NCBI GenBank assembly: GCA_021014325.1
Contig: CM037472.1
Location: 15,981,063-16,045,062, forward strand
Reading direction: 5' to 3'
Source of the DNA: Plazaster borealis
Taxonomy: Eukaryota > Echinodermata > Asteroidea > Forcipulatida > Labidiasteridae
Length of the DNA stretch: 64,000 nucleotides
Position 1 is the stretch's first letter. Each line of letters starts with the position of its first letter. The notes beneath the pieces are model-generated. The model was not told the DNA's origin. It did no database searches and saw only the letters and a list, made by a program, of their open reading frames with translations. This document shows positions 38,470-51,260 of the stretch, piece by piece. The translations under genes were made by a program, and so were the position numbers.

Positions 38470-38868
38470 ATAGTTTAAACATCATAGATGAAGGTTTAAA
38501 ATGAGGTTAAACATAAGTTACCCAAAAGTCATTAATCCAGTAAAGTGCAGAAAATGAATGCCACCACACTGCGTGTAAAACAATTTTGGGTCAAAAGGCC
38601 AATCCCCTTGGTTGATATGTCCAAAAATCCTTTGTTCGAAACGCTTGAGAAATTATAAAGATTGCTTTTAGAATCACCACAGTTGTGTGCATGTTCAACA
38701 TGAAACCTTAACTTGGCTCTCTATGATTTACATTTCCCCTTTCTTGCATTAAAACGAAAGTGACCCTGGTAATCACACTGGCATTGTTTGCAGAACAGAA
38801 TAGAATACAATGTAGAACACGAACTGTGAAAAACGTTTTGATGATCATGTACACAAAAAAATTGAAAA

Positions 38869-38874
38869 AATAAA
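38869..38874 (+). terminator. Polyadenylation signal candidate for GPB5
   Basis: AATAAA 400 nt after the GPB5 stop. A second one at 39324-39329 is an alternative. Confidence 0.4.
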
Positions 38875-39617
38875 ATGTAAGGGTGAGGTAAACCATTAAA
38901 TGAGATTTAATCTCAGTCAATGACAGAACAAAATTGTTGGTTGTATATACTAATGTTATTTGTATGACTACACTCATTGAAATTATCTACATTTCATGAA
39001 TGACACAATTAAAACTATCAGTTTGATTAAGATACCGGTAGGAAACAGTGATCAACGATTACAATTTGGTTATGTTTTATCGGTAGGTTATAACGCACAT
39101 GTAACTCATCAATATTTACACCGGGCAAGACCATTAAAAGTATTTCATGTAATGAATGGTACCAGTACTAAATTGAAAAAGTTATTTTAGATTTATAACC
39201 GGTAATACTTTGGAACTTGGAAGAATTACAAAGTAAATGCTATAATTCATATTTATACAATTCACAATTATTGACTTGAGTGATAGCTGAGTAAGACAGA
39301 TCTACCTATGTATTGTATGTTATAATAAAGATGAGCTTGACGGGCTTAAAATGATAACTTTACTATGAAGAACAGGTTCACTTTAAACTGCATTTTTTAA
39401 TTTTGGGGTATTTTTCTAATTTACAGCTTACAATCGCCCTTATAGTCCAAAAATTGCTATCGAAACAGGATTTTAAAGCAACATTTTTTCTTTTACCATT
39501 TTCTCCTCCAAATTGTGAAAAACATGCTCCAGATTTTACGAATCAATCTGTATTTTCTAGGCTAACAATTCAAAAATTGATAAATTCCAGTTATTTGTGA
39601 GCAATATACCGCACAGA

Positions 39618-39835
39618 AAATTCTATCTCCTCCTCTTTTCGGCTGGGTTTGAGCAACAAGGGATAGAAAATTCTATCCCCTACTCTTTTCGTCTGGGTTT
39701 GAGCAGCAAAGGGTATAACGTATATCCCCTCCTCTTTTCGGTTTGGTTTGAGGATTAAGGGATACACAAATCTATCCCCTCCTCTTTTCGGCTGGGTTTG
39801 AGAAAAAAGGAATAACAAAATCTATCCCCTTACTT
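39618..39835. repeat. Tandem repeat, about 60 bp unit, four copies
   Basis: Units built on TATCCCCTCCTCTTTTCGGCTGGGTTTGAG followed by a purine-rich spacer, with about four diverged copies. The open frames on the other strand here are by-products of the repeat. Confidence 0.8.
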
Positions 39836-42224
39836 AAATTATTACCACTCGAACCCCAAACAAACTCCTTTTTGTCAGCTTTCGCAATAATGAAGTATAA
39901 ATTGTAAATAAAAAGATATGCATATTTTTCTTTGATATTACGATGCAATAATAGTTTGGAGTACAAAATGTGGCAAATTCTTTTGCTAACAAAAAGGTAT
40001 AAATCAAAAGACTGTTATAGCACCCGATTCTTACTTTGTTCCTCCAGCAATATTTTATGAAGAAAAACAGCATGATTTTAACATTATGAAAACAACTGAA
40101 AGAAAGGTAAACCGTTGCTATATATTACCAACAAAAGTGAAAAATGAAAAGTTATAGTTAAAAAAATGAACCTGTTGAAGGTTGAAAAAAGGATTCAGGA
40201 AGACAATATTGAGGTCACTAACCGATCGCTCAAGACAGCCATCAACAAGCCATCTCATCCATTCCTATAACCACTGTATCATACGCTTCAACTAATATTG
40301 CAGAGGTACTTATTTTCACATCTTATGATCCACACGAGGGAATCAGATTTAATCATTATGGAGACGCTCTGCGACGTGTTTATGATGGCAAAGCATTAAC
40401 ACGGCTCGCGGAGGGACTTGTGCAACATAAGTTAATAACGCTGGGTTTTTTTTGCGGCCAGAAATATTTTATAAGAGAATCTCTTAGAGATTTTTACGAA
40501 ATTCAAACACACACACTTGAGTATTGTCTAAATTCACATTATTTCATTTGTTTTTCTTCATGCCATTAAGAGCTTCATGCTTGTTGAATTTTCTTCACGA
40601 AGTCTTTTGCACATTGTTTGGTTACGCTAGAAAACCCTTGAGACATTGTATTTTTTCTGTATGAATAAGTTTGATTATCTTGCTCTCAGTAGAAACATCA
40701 CAATGCGATGCCTACTGGCTGGGACCTCACGACACCCACGGCAAGGACTGGGCCTTTCAAAGCATTTCCTCATAACATTCTGTCATTTTAATCAAAATTA
40801 CATGCGGTGGAAAGCGTACATTACTTTCAAATATTACAACATCCGTGAACTTTGTAACCCCTTAATGTAATATCTTGTGAATATTGTTAAGCAACGGAAA
40901 GGTAAGTCACGTACGCAGCTAGAATTGGCCGAGGGGCCGCGATAGTCGCAGTCTCCTCTAATATTCTTCTTCGCGTGCTCTATTTTCTTAAGACGGTTCG
41001 TGTTGTGCTAGTATTAAACATGATGCGGGAGCCCCGTGCAAGCTTTTATGCTGAGAGAGGAGCTCGTCAACTCTAACGTTCACTGATGTAATGCATACCA
41101 GTAGCGTAACCGTTGTACGAGAAACACACAGAGTACAACAAATCTGTGAACAAATGTCATCAAAATCGGTGGCCATGTTTCGGCAATATCAGTGAAAAGA
41201 TTGTTTATGTTGCCAAGGAGCTTTCAGACTGAAACAAACCCATTACCATCTCAACATTTTACAAATCCTGTAGGCCCCTCCTTCGCCATTACCGCTAGAC
41301 TTAATGGGCAACCATAATTATTTCGATTAAGTAATTTAAATTGTTGCATCTGATAATGGTTGTATGGGAAAATAAAGTTGTAAATACATTAGATTTATTT
41401 GATGTATCAATACGTTCTTTAAATTCTTCGTTTATTAAACGCTAAAATTAGCAGATTCTTTTGAATGACCAATTATGGGCCAACACTACCATACGGCAAA
41501 AACACTGCGTGGGCGGGTGAAATCTAACGAGAGTTACATTTCCAGGATGTCTCTTAAAATAATTTGCAAAGAGCTCGCCGCAAACCATAGTGTATCAAAA
41601 CACACGCAAACACCAAAACAAAGAGAACCGATGTCCAAACTAAAACGGGAGTGAGATCGGATGCGTTCAACAATCTTTAGGACTTCTAATGAATGTACAT
41701 GGCCAATTAAAGTGGACAAGTCTGTTGAACTGCTGATACTGATACAGGAGGGAATGGAGGAGATTAGAATATCGTGTTCGCAATCATGTCTGTCCTCATT
41801 AATAGGAGAATAATGGTAATTTCAAGTGAAACTTGGAGGTGCAACCATTAGTAGGTATATATCGTATTGCGGGAACCATGTCTATTTCCTATACGACTGG
41901 GAGGTATATTGTTACACAACGATTGGTACCATCACAGTAAACCAAATTTGGAAACAAAAATGAGGGACTAGTGTCGCAACACTTTACCAAGTAACAACGT
42001 TTTTGTTTTTTGTTTTTTTGAGAAGAACAAAATACTAAGGAAGAAGCCACGGATAATGAAAATTGCAAGGTGTAAGAACTATAATTATTTACCCCGCATT
42101 TTTCCTCTTTTTTGTGGCTCTTTTTTTTGTTGCTTATCAGCTCATGGACGCGTTGTACAGCTGTACGACACCCAAGTGTTGCCCGAGAACTAAATTACAG
42201 CCTGGGACTTGAACGTGGCCCAAT

Positions 42225-43215
42225 GCATGTATGTAGCCCTGGCCTCAATGTAGCCCCATTCATGCTCGTAATGTAGCCCTAGCCTCAATGTAGCCCCATT
42301 CATGTACTGATGTAGCCCTGGCCTAAATGTAGCCCCATTCATGTACTGATGTAGCCCTGGCCTCAATGTAGCCCCATTCATGTTCGTAATGTAGCCCTAT
42401 AGCCTCAATGTAGCCCCATTCATGTTCGTAATGTAGCTATAGCCTTAATGTAGCCCCATTCATGTTCGTAATGTAGCCATAGCCTCAATGTAGCCCCATT
42501 CATGTTCGTAATGTAGCCCTAGCCTCAATGTAGCCCCATTCATGTACTGATGTAGCCCTGGCCTCAATGTAGCCCCATTCATGTTCGTAATGTAGCCCTA
42601 TAGCCTCAATGTAGCCCCATTCATGTTCGTAATGTAGCTATAGCCTCAATGTAGCCCCATTCATGTTCGTAATGTAGCCCTATAGCCTCAATGTAGCCCC
42701 ATTCATGTTCGTAATGTAGCTATAGCCTTAATGTAGCCCCATTCATGTTCGTAATGTAGCCATAGCCTCAATGTAGCCCCATTCATGTTCGTAATGTAGC
42801 CCTAGCCTCAATGTAGCCCCATTCATGTACTGATGTAGCCCTGGCCTCAATGTAGCCCCATTCATGTTCGTAATGTAGCCCTATAGCCTCAATGTAGCCC
42901 CATTCATGTTCGTAATGTAGCTATAGCCTCAATGTAGCCCCATTCATGTTCGTAATGTAGCCATAGCCTCAACGTAGCCCCATTCATGTTCGTAATGTAT
43001 AGCCCTAGCCTCAATGTAGCCCCATTCATGTACTGATGTAGCCCTGGCCTAAATGCAGTCCCATTTATGAACCTAAAGGTAGCCCTGACCTCAATGTAGC
43101 CCCATTCATGTACCTAAATGTAGCCCTGGCGTAAGTGCAGTCTCATTCATGAACCTAAATGTAGCCCCGGCCTTAATGCAGTCTCATTCATGAACCTACA
43201 CGTTAGCTCTGGCTG
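42225..43215 (+). repeat. Minisatellite, about 41 bp monomer with higher-order structure
   Basis: More than twenty copies of a monomer containing AATGTAGCCCCATTCATG plus a variable second half. The variants fall in the recurring order A-B-C-D-E: ACTGA..CCCTGG; TTCGTA..CCCTATAG; TTCGTA..CTATAG; TTCGTA..CCATAG; TTCGTA..CCCTAG. This is a five-monomer higher-order unit. The right edge (43050-43215) is more diverged. Confidence 0.92.
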
Positions 43216-43560
43216 AAACTAAGCCCAGGCTATGTTTAGACACAGGGTTGGGGCTACACTTAAATCCAGGGGCTATATTCGGGTAAAGAGATGGGGGCGA
43301 CTTTGAAGCCCCGTTACATTTTGGTTCAGGGTTGGAGACTACATTGAAGTCCTGGGCTATACGGCGATGGGATACATTGAAGTCCCAGGCTACACTTGGG
43401 TACAGGGTTGGGGCCAAATTTTGGTAAAGAGTTTGGGGCCAAACTTTGGTTAAGGGTTTGGGGCCAAAGTTGGGGCTAAATTTTGGTAAAGGGTTGGAAG
43501 CCAAGTTTTGGGTAAAGGGTTGGGCTACATTTAGGTCTAGGGCTACATTCAGGTGCAGCA
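43216..43560 (-). repeat. Degenerate repeat tail beside the minisatellite
   Basis: Loose repeats of TTGGGGCTACATT, AAGTCCCAGGCTA and TTTTGGTAAAGGGTTGGGGCC. The words are roughly complementary to the TGTAGCCCC core of the neighbouring array, as if the repeat polarity flips here. Confidence 0.55.
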
Positions 43561-44376
43561 GTAAGGTGATGATCCGTATATTTTTTTATTCAAAAACGTC
43601 GACATGACAACTTGTCACAGTGACCAAAATTTGTTTTTGTTCAAGGTATGACGGTTTTTTTCTCTGAAATCTGGCTTTTAAACTTTAAATACAAGTTTAC
43701 ATCTGAGCGATTGGGAAGTATAATTATAGGACAAGTAGTGAGTTTGCTTTCTGTGTAACAGTATACATGTACATTGTAAGCCACGCATATTTTTAGTCCG
43801 ATGATGTCCGCCCGAGGGACATCCCGAAATAAGCCATGATGTCAAAATAGAGTAAATGCATTCATGGGCATATTCTGGGCATTTAGGGCTTAGCCAGTGG
43901 TTAATATAATAAATCTTAACCACATAAGGAAACGCCTACACCAACGGCTTATTTTGTTCCGATGCGGCTTAAATTAGATAATCCCAAGACATGTAAAAGA
44001 ACATCTCTAAAAGTTATCCTGTACAATTTGTTAATACAAAACAAAGTAAAAAATTTGCTTATGCATTATGCTTGGGAATGGTCCTTAGAGAATACGCGAT
44101 TCCACGTTTTACGACTGAGTGCAACATGGTGCAACCCAAGCGAAGATTTGCAGGTCGCCAACGGCACCAGACTATTCTTCCCTTTTAACTGTTTGGTTTC
44201 TTGTGTGAAATAACGTTCACGGTTGTTTAAATTTCTGTTTCTGGTATGGTGGAAATGGTGTAAAGAAGGGGTAGATGGTTGATTAGGTACGTTTAATTAC
44301 CAGTTCCTTATTTCATGAAAGCCTCGAAAGCTTGGCAGATACTCTCAGGAAGAAGACTTTACGTGCATCAAGCACA

Positions 44377-44610
44377 CACTCTTAAATACAAACTCCGGGT
44401 CAGAATTGACCCGAACTCGGGTCCCAGGGGGCATGACCCATTTCTGAGTCAGGCTGTCCCGGAAACATGTGAAATCAAGGGATTTTAGATCGGATTTGAC
44501 CCATTTCTGGGTCATTTTGACACAGATTTGGGGTTAAACTGACCCAGAAATGAGTCAGACACCCTGGGATCCTGAACCAGGTTAATTCTGACTCAGGAGT
44601 TTTTAAAGTG
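44377..44610. mobile_element. GACCCGGGTC-rich MITE
   Basis: Ends CACTCTTAAATACAAACTCC and GACTCAGGAGTTTTTAAAGTG (inverted), with the same TGACCC/GGGTCA interior as the 36.6 kb copy. Confidence 0.75.
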
Positions 44611-44619
44611 TAACGTACC

Positions 44620-44733
44620 CCAGCCTCGTTCCCAATGGTGTGCGATCTCGCTGCGCCATTTTGTTCCTTTCCCAGAATGCCCTGCTCAATCATAACGAGA
44701 GGTATCGATAGGGCGCACTGCATAGCAAGGCTG
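44620..44733. mobile_element. Compact 114 bp inverted-repeat element
   Basis: Ends are CAGCCTCGTTCCC and GCAAGGCTG (inverted). The interior matches the two separated halves at 20.3 and 21.0 kb. It lies directly after the GACCCGGGTC element at 44377-44610. Confidence 0.55.
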
Positions 44734-45396
44734 ACTGTACCCTTAACGGAAACATAACTTGACTACTTTTCACGAGTTGTGTTTTCTTAGCCATCCTAGA
44801 TTTGCTATCCAACACATATGTCTAAACTTTGGTGTTAAATAATTGATGCGGGATTAATTCACCATTTCGTTTCTGTCGGCATCTCTAAGGTTGCACGACC
44901 TTCAACTCATTCCTCTAGATAAGACCACAATTTTGGAAATAAATGCTTGCACTCTCGCTCTTACCACTGGTGTGTACATTATCATACTTTCTCCTTCTTA
45001 CTTTGGCCTATTTATTTTCTCAGCGGCAATAATACGTAAAGAGACTAGTTTTTTCACAGGACTTTGCAAGCAGCGAAGCACGTGTACTTTGAAAGCTCCA
45101 ACGAGTCGTTGGATTTCCGCCAAGTTTGTAAATCTCTCAAAGCGTTGAAATTATCTGCGTGATCATTATTCATGCAGATATGATGCACTCTCCAATGTCA
45201 CAAAACCGCTTCAGAAAAGTATCTGCATGGAATTTTATAAAGACAGTTTCAGGTTTAAAGGCCCCACGGTATTCCCGGAAGTTTGTTAAAGTTACGGTAA
45301 TATAATTGGGTTATAATGTGACATGTAAAAGTAGGCCTACCTTATAAACCTAATTAAACCTAAATCAAATGTAACTGATAAGGCACCAACTTATGC

Positions 45397-45926
45397 AGGT
45401 CTATTGATCGGTCAATTGTACCGGTACTATAAGTAAATAATGTAATTGGGTCGAGTAGAATTTACCGACTGGCTTACTGGACTTTGATAATGACGAATCA
45501 TTCAGTATTATTGTCAGCCAGCCTTTGCTCTCGAACATGTCCTTTGAAGAATTGACTGTGACTATAATTTGTTTTCTAACAAAAGTCGACAAATGTGGCT
45601 TTTGCTTGTACTAGTTAAGGTAAATTATTGAATTGTGATTCAGTTTGTATATAACAATCCGATCACCAGGGGTTACTGTTATATAAAATATTGGTAACAT
45701 AAAACGAGTTTCTGAAGTGAAATAGGAAATGTTGCATTTATTTAATGGGGATAATTATGACAGGATGAGTAGTCTCGTTCACCTCATTATAAAGATTGGT
45801 CGAGGGATAAATTTGTGTACAAAGATAGAGCAGACCTCAGCCAAAAGACAATTTGGCAACACTGTCTGATGTTCAGATAAAAATGACACAAGTTACGGGA
45901 TGAAGAAAGGTATCTGATTTGGGTGA
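45397..45926 (+). repeat. Tandem segmental duplication, unit 1
   Basis: Starts GTCTATTGATCGGTCAATTGTACCGG and matches 45927-46345 with scattered substitutions and small indels. Unit 1 has about 100 bp (about 45780-45885) not present in unit 2. No gene seen. Confidence 0.85.
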
Positions 45927-46345
45927 AGGTCTATTGACCGGTCAATATTGTACAGGTACTAAAAGTAACTAATGTAATTGGGTCGAGTTGAATTCACTGA
46001 TTGGCTTACTGGACTTTGATAATGAAGAATCATTCAGTATTATTGTTAGCCAGCCTTTGCTCTCGAACATATCTTTTGAAGTATTGACTATGACTATAAT
46101 TTGTTTCTACTAAAAGTCGACAAATGTGGTGTTTACTTGTATTAGTCAGGTACATGATTGAACTTTGAATCAGTTGTATAATAATCCGTTTATCATGGGT
46201 TACTGTTATAAAAAATATTGGTAACATTAAACGTGTTTCTGAAGTGAAATAGGAATTGTTGCATTTAATTAACGGGGATAATTATTACAGGCTGAGTAGT
46301 CTCGTTCAAGTGACGGGATGGTGAAAGGTGTCTGATTTGTGTAGA
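45927..46345 (+). repeat. Tandem segmental duplication, unit 2
   Basis: Starts GTCTATTGACCGGTCAATATTGTACAGG and ends with ACGGGATGGTGAAAGGTGTCTGATTTG, which pairs with the end of unit 1 at about 45895-45922. Confidence 0.85.
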
Positions 46346-46542
46346 GGCGGATTTATGTGTAATCGGTCGTGTCGTAAACGACCGGCAAAATACGTCACAT
46401 CAGGAGGAATCTCACTAATTAAAGAACTGGGTGACAAAACTAACAGCATCAGTTACAAGGAGAGTATATTTTTTCTGGAAAGCATTTTTGTTTCAGACAC
46501 AAATGACAGTTTTGTGGACAGTCTTGGGATGAAGCTCTGGCT
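46345..46542 (+). CDS. Candidate exon, unidentified
   Basis: Begins after an acceptor-like TGATTTGTGTAG at the right edge of the duplicated unit. It runs open for about 66 codons, with a mixed charged/hydrophobic composition (KELGDKTNS, ESIFFLESIF), to a donor-like CTG/GTAAAG. No family recognised; support is only the frame and the two splice-like sites. Confidence 0.18.
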
Positions 46543-49500
46543 GGTAAAGATTAAGACATGCATTTTCAGCACGTACTTGCGTGTGACATTGCCTTAATAC
46601 CGCACCAACTTATTAGACAACCAAGTACGCGACGCACTTGAAGAACGTTCCTCATTCTCATACGATGAAGATAGAAAAAAACCTCACTCAGGGTTCTCCA
46701 TGAAGGACGAACTAAGGCAACAATGCGATCGATATAGCCAATATACTTGCGCATTAAAGGGTGGATGAATATGTCAAGCTTGCTGAGTACTGGCTTGTTA
46801 TACCATGGTTATACCTTGGTAAAGTGAATCGCATTATAAGCTGGCCATAACATTTGAACTACAAGCAGTTTTGCCGCGGCTCAGTGCTAAGTCTTATTTA
46901 CCGTCATGGCGAAGTTTCAAAGCTTACCTGTCCAGATGTAATGTGCAAAAGGAAAGACCTCGTGTTGGAAATGTAGGGCCTTTTTCCACCTACTTATACA
47001 CACAGGGATACTAACTGGTTTATCAAGTTAGAGAGGCTCACATTAATGTATCAATTGTATCTGCCAGACTCATATTTTTCGCAAAGGAGGGAATCTGTAA
47101 CATTTTGTCGGCGTCGTCCGTACTTGTGATCGTATCTCATCACAGAAGATGTAAAAAAAATTCCCTCTTTTACGAAATCATGAATTTGTGGTTGCGAAGA
47201 AACGTTCGAGTAGCTCTGTGTCCTCCCTTCCGTCTGGAGTTGTAATATCTACAAGTCAGTATTACCAAGGAAACGGAGACGAGCAATATGTAACGGTTGC
47301 AGCATCAAGGCGGTTTGTGACTGGTGCCATTGTATACGCCATGCCATTTTAGGGGGCGTGGTTGGGGGGGGGAGAGGAAATCACAATACCCGGATGGAAT
47401 TAACTTTCTATCACATTCGGTTCATAATTATGTGGGGTTTTTTTGTAGGTGAGGAAAAACATATGTCGAAATTAAGCGAGACCTCTCTCTTAAGTTTTTA
47501 AAAAGCTAAAACTTCAGACAAGGGCTTTGTACGATACTCCCCCCTTCGCAGTTAAATACTTGTGGTTCCTCTATCAATATGTACAGCTGTTTACCAGACC
47601 CAAGTCTTTCCATGTAGGCCGAAAGGGGAGATTGGTCCGGACCCAGACTAGACTAAATCTTAGTGTGGTGACATTTCATTGGATTGAAATGCTCTCCGGC
47701 AAGACATATGACCCGCCACTCAATACGAAGCTAATAAGAACCACAATGCACCGTCTCCAATCATACGTTGCACCTTTTGGCTTAGCTATAGGCGGGGGGA
47801 CAGGTGCATGGCGGCACCCGCAAGTAAAAACATTGGGATTCGAAACTTGTTGAAGGCCAACATTGGGGTTTTTTCTCCAAATGAGAGAGCAGTAGGTGTA
47901 ATTAAACAAATCGTTGCCTTTGGGGCAAACAATTCCCTATTCTTAACAGCCTCCCATGTTATGGGATTCCCACATCTTGGTTTGTCCACCCACATCTCAA
48001 AGCTGACATCGGTAGGCATATCTCCCCTCCCCTCCCCTGCATCACTTTCTCTTTCCCTATGTCTTGACGAGTTTCTTTCGACCTGTGGGATCTCTTAAGT
48101 TATCCATTGGTTTCACCATCAACCTCAAATAAACCAACATATCTAGACTTCTAAGCTAAATGTACCATTATGGCTGTATTGTTTTCCTTACCGACCAGGA
48201 GTTACCAATATTTCAACACTTGGCCTGACAAGTCCCCTTACAATGGAGGTGCTACCTCCCTCGACTTCTCCTGAATAATTCGGTACAATGAATTTTTACC
48301 CCCGTGCCCCAGAAATTGATGAATAATGATGCCATCAAACGAACCACTTGCACCCAAATCGGGGGGCTTGGACATATATAAACACTTTGAGAAACAAGCG
48401 GCTTAGAGGTTGAGACTAGAATGCATCGCACTCTTCAATGAAAAACTTGGCTATGTGACACGTTTAAGTACGTACCGAATGATAATAATAGATTCTTATA
48501 CGGACAAGCACCGATAGATCATCAATATACATTCGGGCAATGAGTTGCTGCCGCAATGCCTACAGGGAGGGGATACCAAAACCTATGCAGTACAGGTAGT
48601 CAATCCACTATAGACAAGACACATAGTTAACATTGATTAGGTTTCAGGTTTTGGTTCCCGACCCATATAGCGAAAGTAGTAGTCCCGCCCGATTTCCTAC
48701 CTCCCGCCCAGGTAGTATGCTAATAAGCAGGACAGATCTTTTCAGAACTGAGAAGTCTCCCGAATTCCGAATATTCTACTCTGCGGCAGTAGAATAAAAA
48801 ACAAGACAAGTTCTCAAGGAACAAAATCTACCTAGCAAGTAGATATACACATGGTGCTACCGCAAACCAAATATAGATTAGGTTTTTGTTGTCATTATAG
48901 GTTTTTGTGCACCAGTGACTTCAAAACGACAAGCGCAAATAACTAAGTTAAATCGGTTGAGAATTGCAGGGCAATTCCACCGTCGTTTTTACACAATGTA
49001 TCGGCAGGTCCACGTAGACAGATTGAAGAATAGAAAAATAGAAAAAATAAACCATTTAAATCGATAATTATTTTTGAACATTCAAAATTGACAAATCATT
49101 ACGAACTTCCGACCGCGAAGCAAAATATGCCCCACGGCAACCCACCAGCTTGTCCAGTAGTAATAAATTATTTGAGGCTCAAAGAATTGGCTGAAAATCT
49201 ATTAAAAAACAGCATGTAAAACGCCGGTACACTTCTCAGAAAGTTAGCATTACTCCTTCCTTTAAAATGTGGCTTCCTGATATTTTGCTCATAGTCGTCG
49301 TGTTCAGTTGATAGTGTTTGCCCCTCAAGTGTTTTTTTTCTTCTGTCATGTACAGTAATGATTAATATGTACCGGAATATAATATGCCTACAATCAAATT
49401 TAATATCGCACTCACTCTCCTCACATCCTGACAGGTTGCAATTAGCCGACACTATTACAAAATCACTGCAACGATAATTGCACTTGTATAAAACGAAACC

Positions 49501-50387
49501 GGCGCTGTTTTGCGCGTGTCTATAGTACAACTGCACCGCTGAGCGTTTTATTCATCAACACTGAAAACGGGGCTTAAATTTACAGTCGAAGCAAACAAAG
49601 CAAAATCATTTTAAACTAATTTGTCTTTGGTGGCAGAACACTATAGCAAACATTCTGACTTCAAAGATGGAGTACAAATTGATGTTCATCTTCCACCAAA
49701 AACATGCTTGTTACAAATCAAATTTGTTGAAACCCTGTCGCAACGGTCCTGGCTGGTCACACGGTACTGGTGTTAAGCTATAGCTTTGTATAAATACTTT
49801 CTAATTAACTGTATTGCAAAAAACCCACAAAAACACCTTAAATTAAGTGGTTTTTGTTTTTGTTGTTGTTGTTGTTGGTTTTTTGTTTGTGGTTTTTTGG
49901 GGGAGGGGTAAAGTGACACACACGTAAACATGGATGTCTTATCTTCATAAAATAAATTCATAAAGAAACTTTGTAAGATCGTGCAAAGTAAAATGGGGCC
50001 CACAGTTTCATGCCCGTGTCCAGTGGAAGCTTATTGGGTTTTAGGAAAATACCAAACAGGGTAAAGGCCTACAGTTACATTCAAAACAGGAAGTAAGACG
50101 TTTAGCATTGGCGTAAAAAAAAATAAAAAAATAAAATGCGCAATTAAATGGGGTGAAACTTTAAATTGCCCTAAGCAACTCCACATGCAATTCTTTTATA
50201 ACACTGCAGTGAATGAACCGGCTTAGATCTCGAACTTAACAATTGGGTATTGAGATAAAGAAATGGACGAATGGGACTTTATTCTTTGATCTCGAAATAA
50301 AGGAGACGTACGGCGTCCATTTCATTTTTAAGGTTGAATCTGCGATTCATCGGGGTTGTGTTTTGTTTAGTTGATTTTACTACCTAC

Positions 50388-50629
50388 TCGTATTGACGCA
50401 AGCTACCCGCACTGCGTATACAGTATTGCCTTCTGTCGCAATCCACACACTGAATATTACAGTGGCGTTGCAAACTGATACGGTCATGTTACACCGACGT
50501 GGAACGTACTGTTCCTTTGATATTGGAATAGCCTTGAAAAGATGAAGTTTAGTATGTCCATTGTCTGAGAAATTGGATCGACATTTGGCTTTTACATGGC
50601 TCGGGTTAGTGAACGGGGAGCTAGACAAC
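50388..50629 (-). CDS. Candidate internal exon of an unidentified extracellular protein
   Basis: Reading leftward, the acceptor CCTCCCTACAG is followed by 80 open codons and the donor GTAGGT (the same donor hexamer used by GPA2 copy 2). The peptide has four cysteines and four N-glycosylation sequons (NFS, NMT, NAT, NTS). Near its end is a Y-x-V-x-V-x-C-x-N pattern loosely like an immunoglobulin F strand. I do not recognise the family. No partner exon in matching phase was found, so it may be chance. Confidence 0.3.
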
Positions 50630-50889
50630 CTGTAGGGAGGCTACTTCATATTTTCGCCTCCGTCTTGCATTTTGTTTCTAAGAATCGAAAGTGCATTACC
50701 GGTATCAATATTATCCGCATTTTGTTCATCTCGATGCCCTGATTGTTAAGATAGTCGTAAACAGTTATTATGACCATGACCTACATCATAACAATTGTCA
50801 ACAGATTTTTTGTTTATCGTGTTTATTCTTTATTTAAAAAAACCACAAAACTAATTTCATCGTCGCCACTGGCTCTGGGCCACCGTGAT

Positions 50890-51260
50890 TGCTTAAGTAC
50901 AACCGTCGTCGTCGTAGTCAGTCATTTGGCCGTCGTGAGTCGCAGTCGTGGTAATAATGGTCACCAACATTCAAGTTTATTGGGAAGTTATCGTCATTGT
51001 GATCATCACTGTCATCGTCACCGTTGTCGTCTCCGTCATCGTCAGCGTCACGTCACCGTGACCGTCACTGTCATCGTCATCGTTGCCGTCTTCGTCACCG
51101 TCACCGTAAGCGTCATCGTCACGTCACCGTTACCGTCATTGCCATACGGTCATCGTCATCGTCATTGTCAAATCCATCTTTCTTTGCCAAAGCCATCGTT
51201 ATCGTCATTCTTATCGCCATCGCCATCCTCAGTATACACATTAACGTCTATCGTCATACC
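50890..51260 (+). repeat. Imperfect GTCATC/GTCACC microsatellite-like tract
   Basis: Long run of trinucleotide-periodic GTC, ATC, ACC and CGT words (GTCATCGTCACCGTCAC). It creates long His/Arg/Val-rich open frames on the + strand that are artefacts of the repeat. Confidence 0.9.

Noticed and set aside
39591..39966. Minus-strand frames with repeated QTQPKR-like text
   Set aside because: By-product of the 60 bp tandem repeat.
40222..40566. 115-codon stop-free stretch without ATG
   Set aside because: No start codon, no matching donor, no family seen; an acceptor-like site inside it is weak.
42139..42205. Short cysteine-rich frame (SCTTPKCCP) after a good acceptor
   Set aside because: Only about 22 codons, no match to hormone subunit spacing, and directly beside the minisatellite.
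47527..48098. Overlapping open frames on both strands
   Set aside because: Several frames are open at once, with no family signal or splice structure.
49168..49536. 122 aa minus-strand frame considered as the next exon after the 50.5 kb candidate
   Set aside because: The acceptor at the right place gives phase 2, but the upstream candidate ends in phase 1, so they cannot join.
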